From Gammaproteobacteria bacterium UBA3067 (lineage in GTDB: Bacteria > Pseudomonadota > Gammaproteobacteria > Pseudomonadales > UBA3067), in the NCBI GenBank assembly GCA_002366835.1, contig DFBZ01000108.1:1-6382 (forward strand): a stretch of DNA of 6,382 nucleotides. The letters run 5' to 3'. A program made the position numbers and the translations under genes. This document shows, piece after piece, positions 5,040 through 6,382 of the stretch; the stretch's first letter is position 1, and each line of letters starts with the position of its first letter. A model generated the notes under the pieces. It saw nothing but the letters and a program-made list of their open reading frames with translations, had not been told where the DNA came from and made no database searches.

Positions 5040-6382
5040 TTAATCCAGCAGCGTTTTCACATATTGCTGGTGTGTTTTTACATAGATCTGTTCAACCAGC
5101 GTTTTCATTTCTTCTTCGTTGGGCCAAGCGGCCGAAAAACCGCTCAGCGCGGGATCTATCGTCAACTTTGCTGCGCTCACCAGATGTTTCAGAAGATCCA
5201 TGGGGTTTTCCATACCCACGGCAAAACGCATGGTGGTTGCTGAAATGCCTACTTTAGACAACTGTTCTTCGCCAAGTTCCGAGTGAGTGGTTAAACCTGG
5301 GCAACTGACAATGGTATTAGTTTGCCCCAAGCTGATCATATGGGCGAAGGTCGGTTCAAGGTTATCAAAAAAGCGCTGAAAACTCTCAAGAGGCACGTCG
5401 ATCATTTCAATGGTAAATAAAGGTGCAGGCAGACCCAAAAACAGTTGCGATTGAGCAAGCGTATAGTTCGCGCTCTCTGCTATACAACTGGCATTGACCT
5501 TAATTTGGGGGTGCCTGGCGAAAAATTCGGCCAACACCATGGTATTTATACACTTTGACAGCATCCGTGACTCAAGGGTTTTTAAACCCTGCAAGACCTC
5601 AAAAGCCGCATCCGCATTAAGAAATGCTCCTTTGATATAGTAAACATTCCAGAACATGGTGTTATCCCAACCTGGCTCGCCCTTGGGTAAAAACATATCT
5701 TCGTTGCGTGCAATTACACAACCAGCTATCACCGTTCCTGAACCAGAAAGATCCTTCGTGTAACTATGAATGAGAAAATCAGGCCGCTCCTCTGGGGCGT
5801 CCCTCTGCAGAGGTTGAACAAGAAAGGGGGTGCCGACGGTGGCATCCAGAATAACCCGTATACCCACCTGATGCGCCGCTTTACAAATAGCCGGCACATC
5901 CAGAACATAACCGTGTGGATTGGATGGTGACTCCAAATACAAAAAGGCATCTATATGCGGTTTAGCCAAACGTTCTTTATATTTTTCATGGGTCCGCGTC
6001 CAGCAACATAAAAAATCCTCAGCGCTTTGACCGTCAAAACTTTCCACCCCAATATTCATATTGCAGGGTTTTGCATACCAATCGAATATCAGCTGGTGGG
6101 AGCCTCCATACATATTTCGACTGGTCATCAAAATATCATTATGTCCCAACACATGGGAAAGCACGCCATCAATGGCTGCCATGCCACTGTTATAATTCCA
6201 CGCCAGATAATCTCCCGCCCAGCGCCCTGCCTCCATATCCACAATATGATTTGCCAAAGCAAGCGAAGTGGGATTGAGCAAGCGCGAATATATTTCCAAT
6301 AATAATTCACGCCCTTTAAAAGCATCTTCAATCCACACGGCGCAGGCTGTTCTGGTTGAATGGACCGGACACTTTAATAAGA
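5040..6382 (-). CDS. PLP-dependent Cys/Met-metabolism family enzyme, cystathionine gamma-synthase-like (5' end outside window)
   Basis: The frame is open from the right edge to the TAA at 5042-5040, giving 446 residues without the true start. A GTG at 6338 lies inside conserved sequence (PVHSTRTACAVWIEDAFKG precedes IYSRLLNPT), so the protein begins beyond 6382. Counting from that GTG codon, the fold-type I PLP features are: YSR (17-19, phosphate contact across the dimer), SGMAAI (51-56), YGG (77-79), the PLP-nitrogen aspartate D165 in DATVGTPF, the Schiff-base lysine K195 in HSYTKDL, and R371 in MRFAVGME (substrate carboxylate). The family includes cystathionine gamma-synthase, the beta- and gamma-lyases, and O-acylhomoserine sulfhydrylases. 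The exact reaction cannot be told: the position of the methionine gamma-lyase active-site Cys is Gly79, which argues against that activity. Compared with about 400 residues usual in the family, it has internal insertions and a longer C-terminus. The DUF411 gene follows on the same strand after 97 bases. Confidence 0.88.
   Translation of the reverse strand, partial: LLKCPVHSTRTACAVWIEDAFKGRELLLEIYSRLLNPTSLALANHIVDMEAGRWAGDYLAWNYNSGMAAIDGVLSHVLGHNDILMTSRNMYGGSHQLIFDWYAKPCNMNIGVESFDGQSAEDFLCCWTRTHEKYKERLAKPHIDAFLYLESPSNPHGYVLDVPAICKAAHQVGIRVILDATVGTPFLVQPLQRDAPEERPDFLIHSYTKDLSGSGTVIAGCVIARNEDMFLPKGEPGWDNTMFWNVYYIKGAFLNADAAFEVLQGLKTLESRMLSKCINTMVLAEFFARHPQIKVNASCIAESANYTLAQSQLFLGLPAPLFTIEMIDVPLESFQRFFDNLEPTFAHMISLGQTNTIVSCPGLTTHSELGEEQLSKVGISATTMRFAVGMENPMDLLKHLVSAAKLTIDPALSGFSAAWPNEEEMKTLVEQIYVKTHQQYVKTLLD

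Noticed and set aside
4970..5257. Overlapping plus-strand open frames across the start of the DUF411 upstream region and the PLP-enzyme 3' end
   Set aside because: Mostly antisense to the conserved PLP enzyme, no RBS, no recognisable product.
6027..6331. Plus- and minus-strand open frames inside the PLP-enzyme gene
   Set aside because: They overlap conserved PLP-binding sequence in other frames and show no domain.
1..6382. A new multi-gene defence, mobile or biosynthetic system
   Set aside because: All but one gene fall in known housekeeping or pilus families, and no repeats, recombinases, toxin-antitoxin pairs or defence-type domains are visible.

Overview
The window looks like chromosomal DNA of a marine or otherwise aquatic gammaproteobacterium. 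This rests on gene content only: a type IV pilus minor-pilin cluster ending in pilY1-pilE, a NhaD-type Na+/H+ antiporter, a copper-type DUF411 lipoprotein, moderate base composition and compact spacing. I cannot name a genus. No CRISPR array, rRNA, tRNA, transposase or integrase is visible, and both window edges fall inside genes.

Left part (1-2566, plus strand): the C-terminal 463 residues of a PilY1 adhesin/pilus-assembly protein run into pilE through a TAATG stop-start overlap. After 19 bases comes a pterin-4a-carbinolamine dehydratase (phhB-type). Its 3' end overlaps a small two-helix membrane protein of unknown function that starts at GTG. The four genes are packed like one transcription unit, although the last two have no obvious link to pili.

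Middle (2567-4402): a near-perfect 23-bp hairpin lies between the convergent ends of the small membrane protein gene and nhaD (minus strand) and is a plausible terminator. nhaD has a leader of roughly 100 bases with a candidate extended -10 promoter. A 9-bp inverted repeat in this leader could fold over its ribosome-binding site.

Right part (4403-6382, minus strand): a DUF411 lipoprotein (CopG-like, probably copper-binding), preceded by a long PLP-dependent enzyme of the Cys/Met-metabolism (cystathionine gamma-synthase-like) family that runs off the right edge.

The genes form several ordinary units (pilus assembly, pterin recycling, sodium/pH homeostasis, metal handling, sulfur amino-acid-type PLP chemistry) rather than one evident new system. 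The points most worth a second look are the nhaD leader, the enlarged PLP enzyme, the altered calcium sites of PilY1 and the unrecognised membrane protein overlapping phhB.
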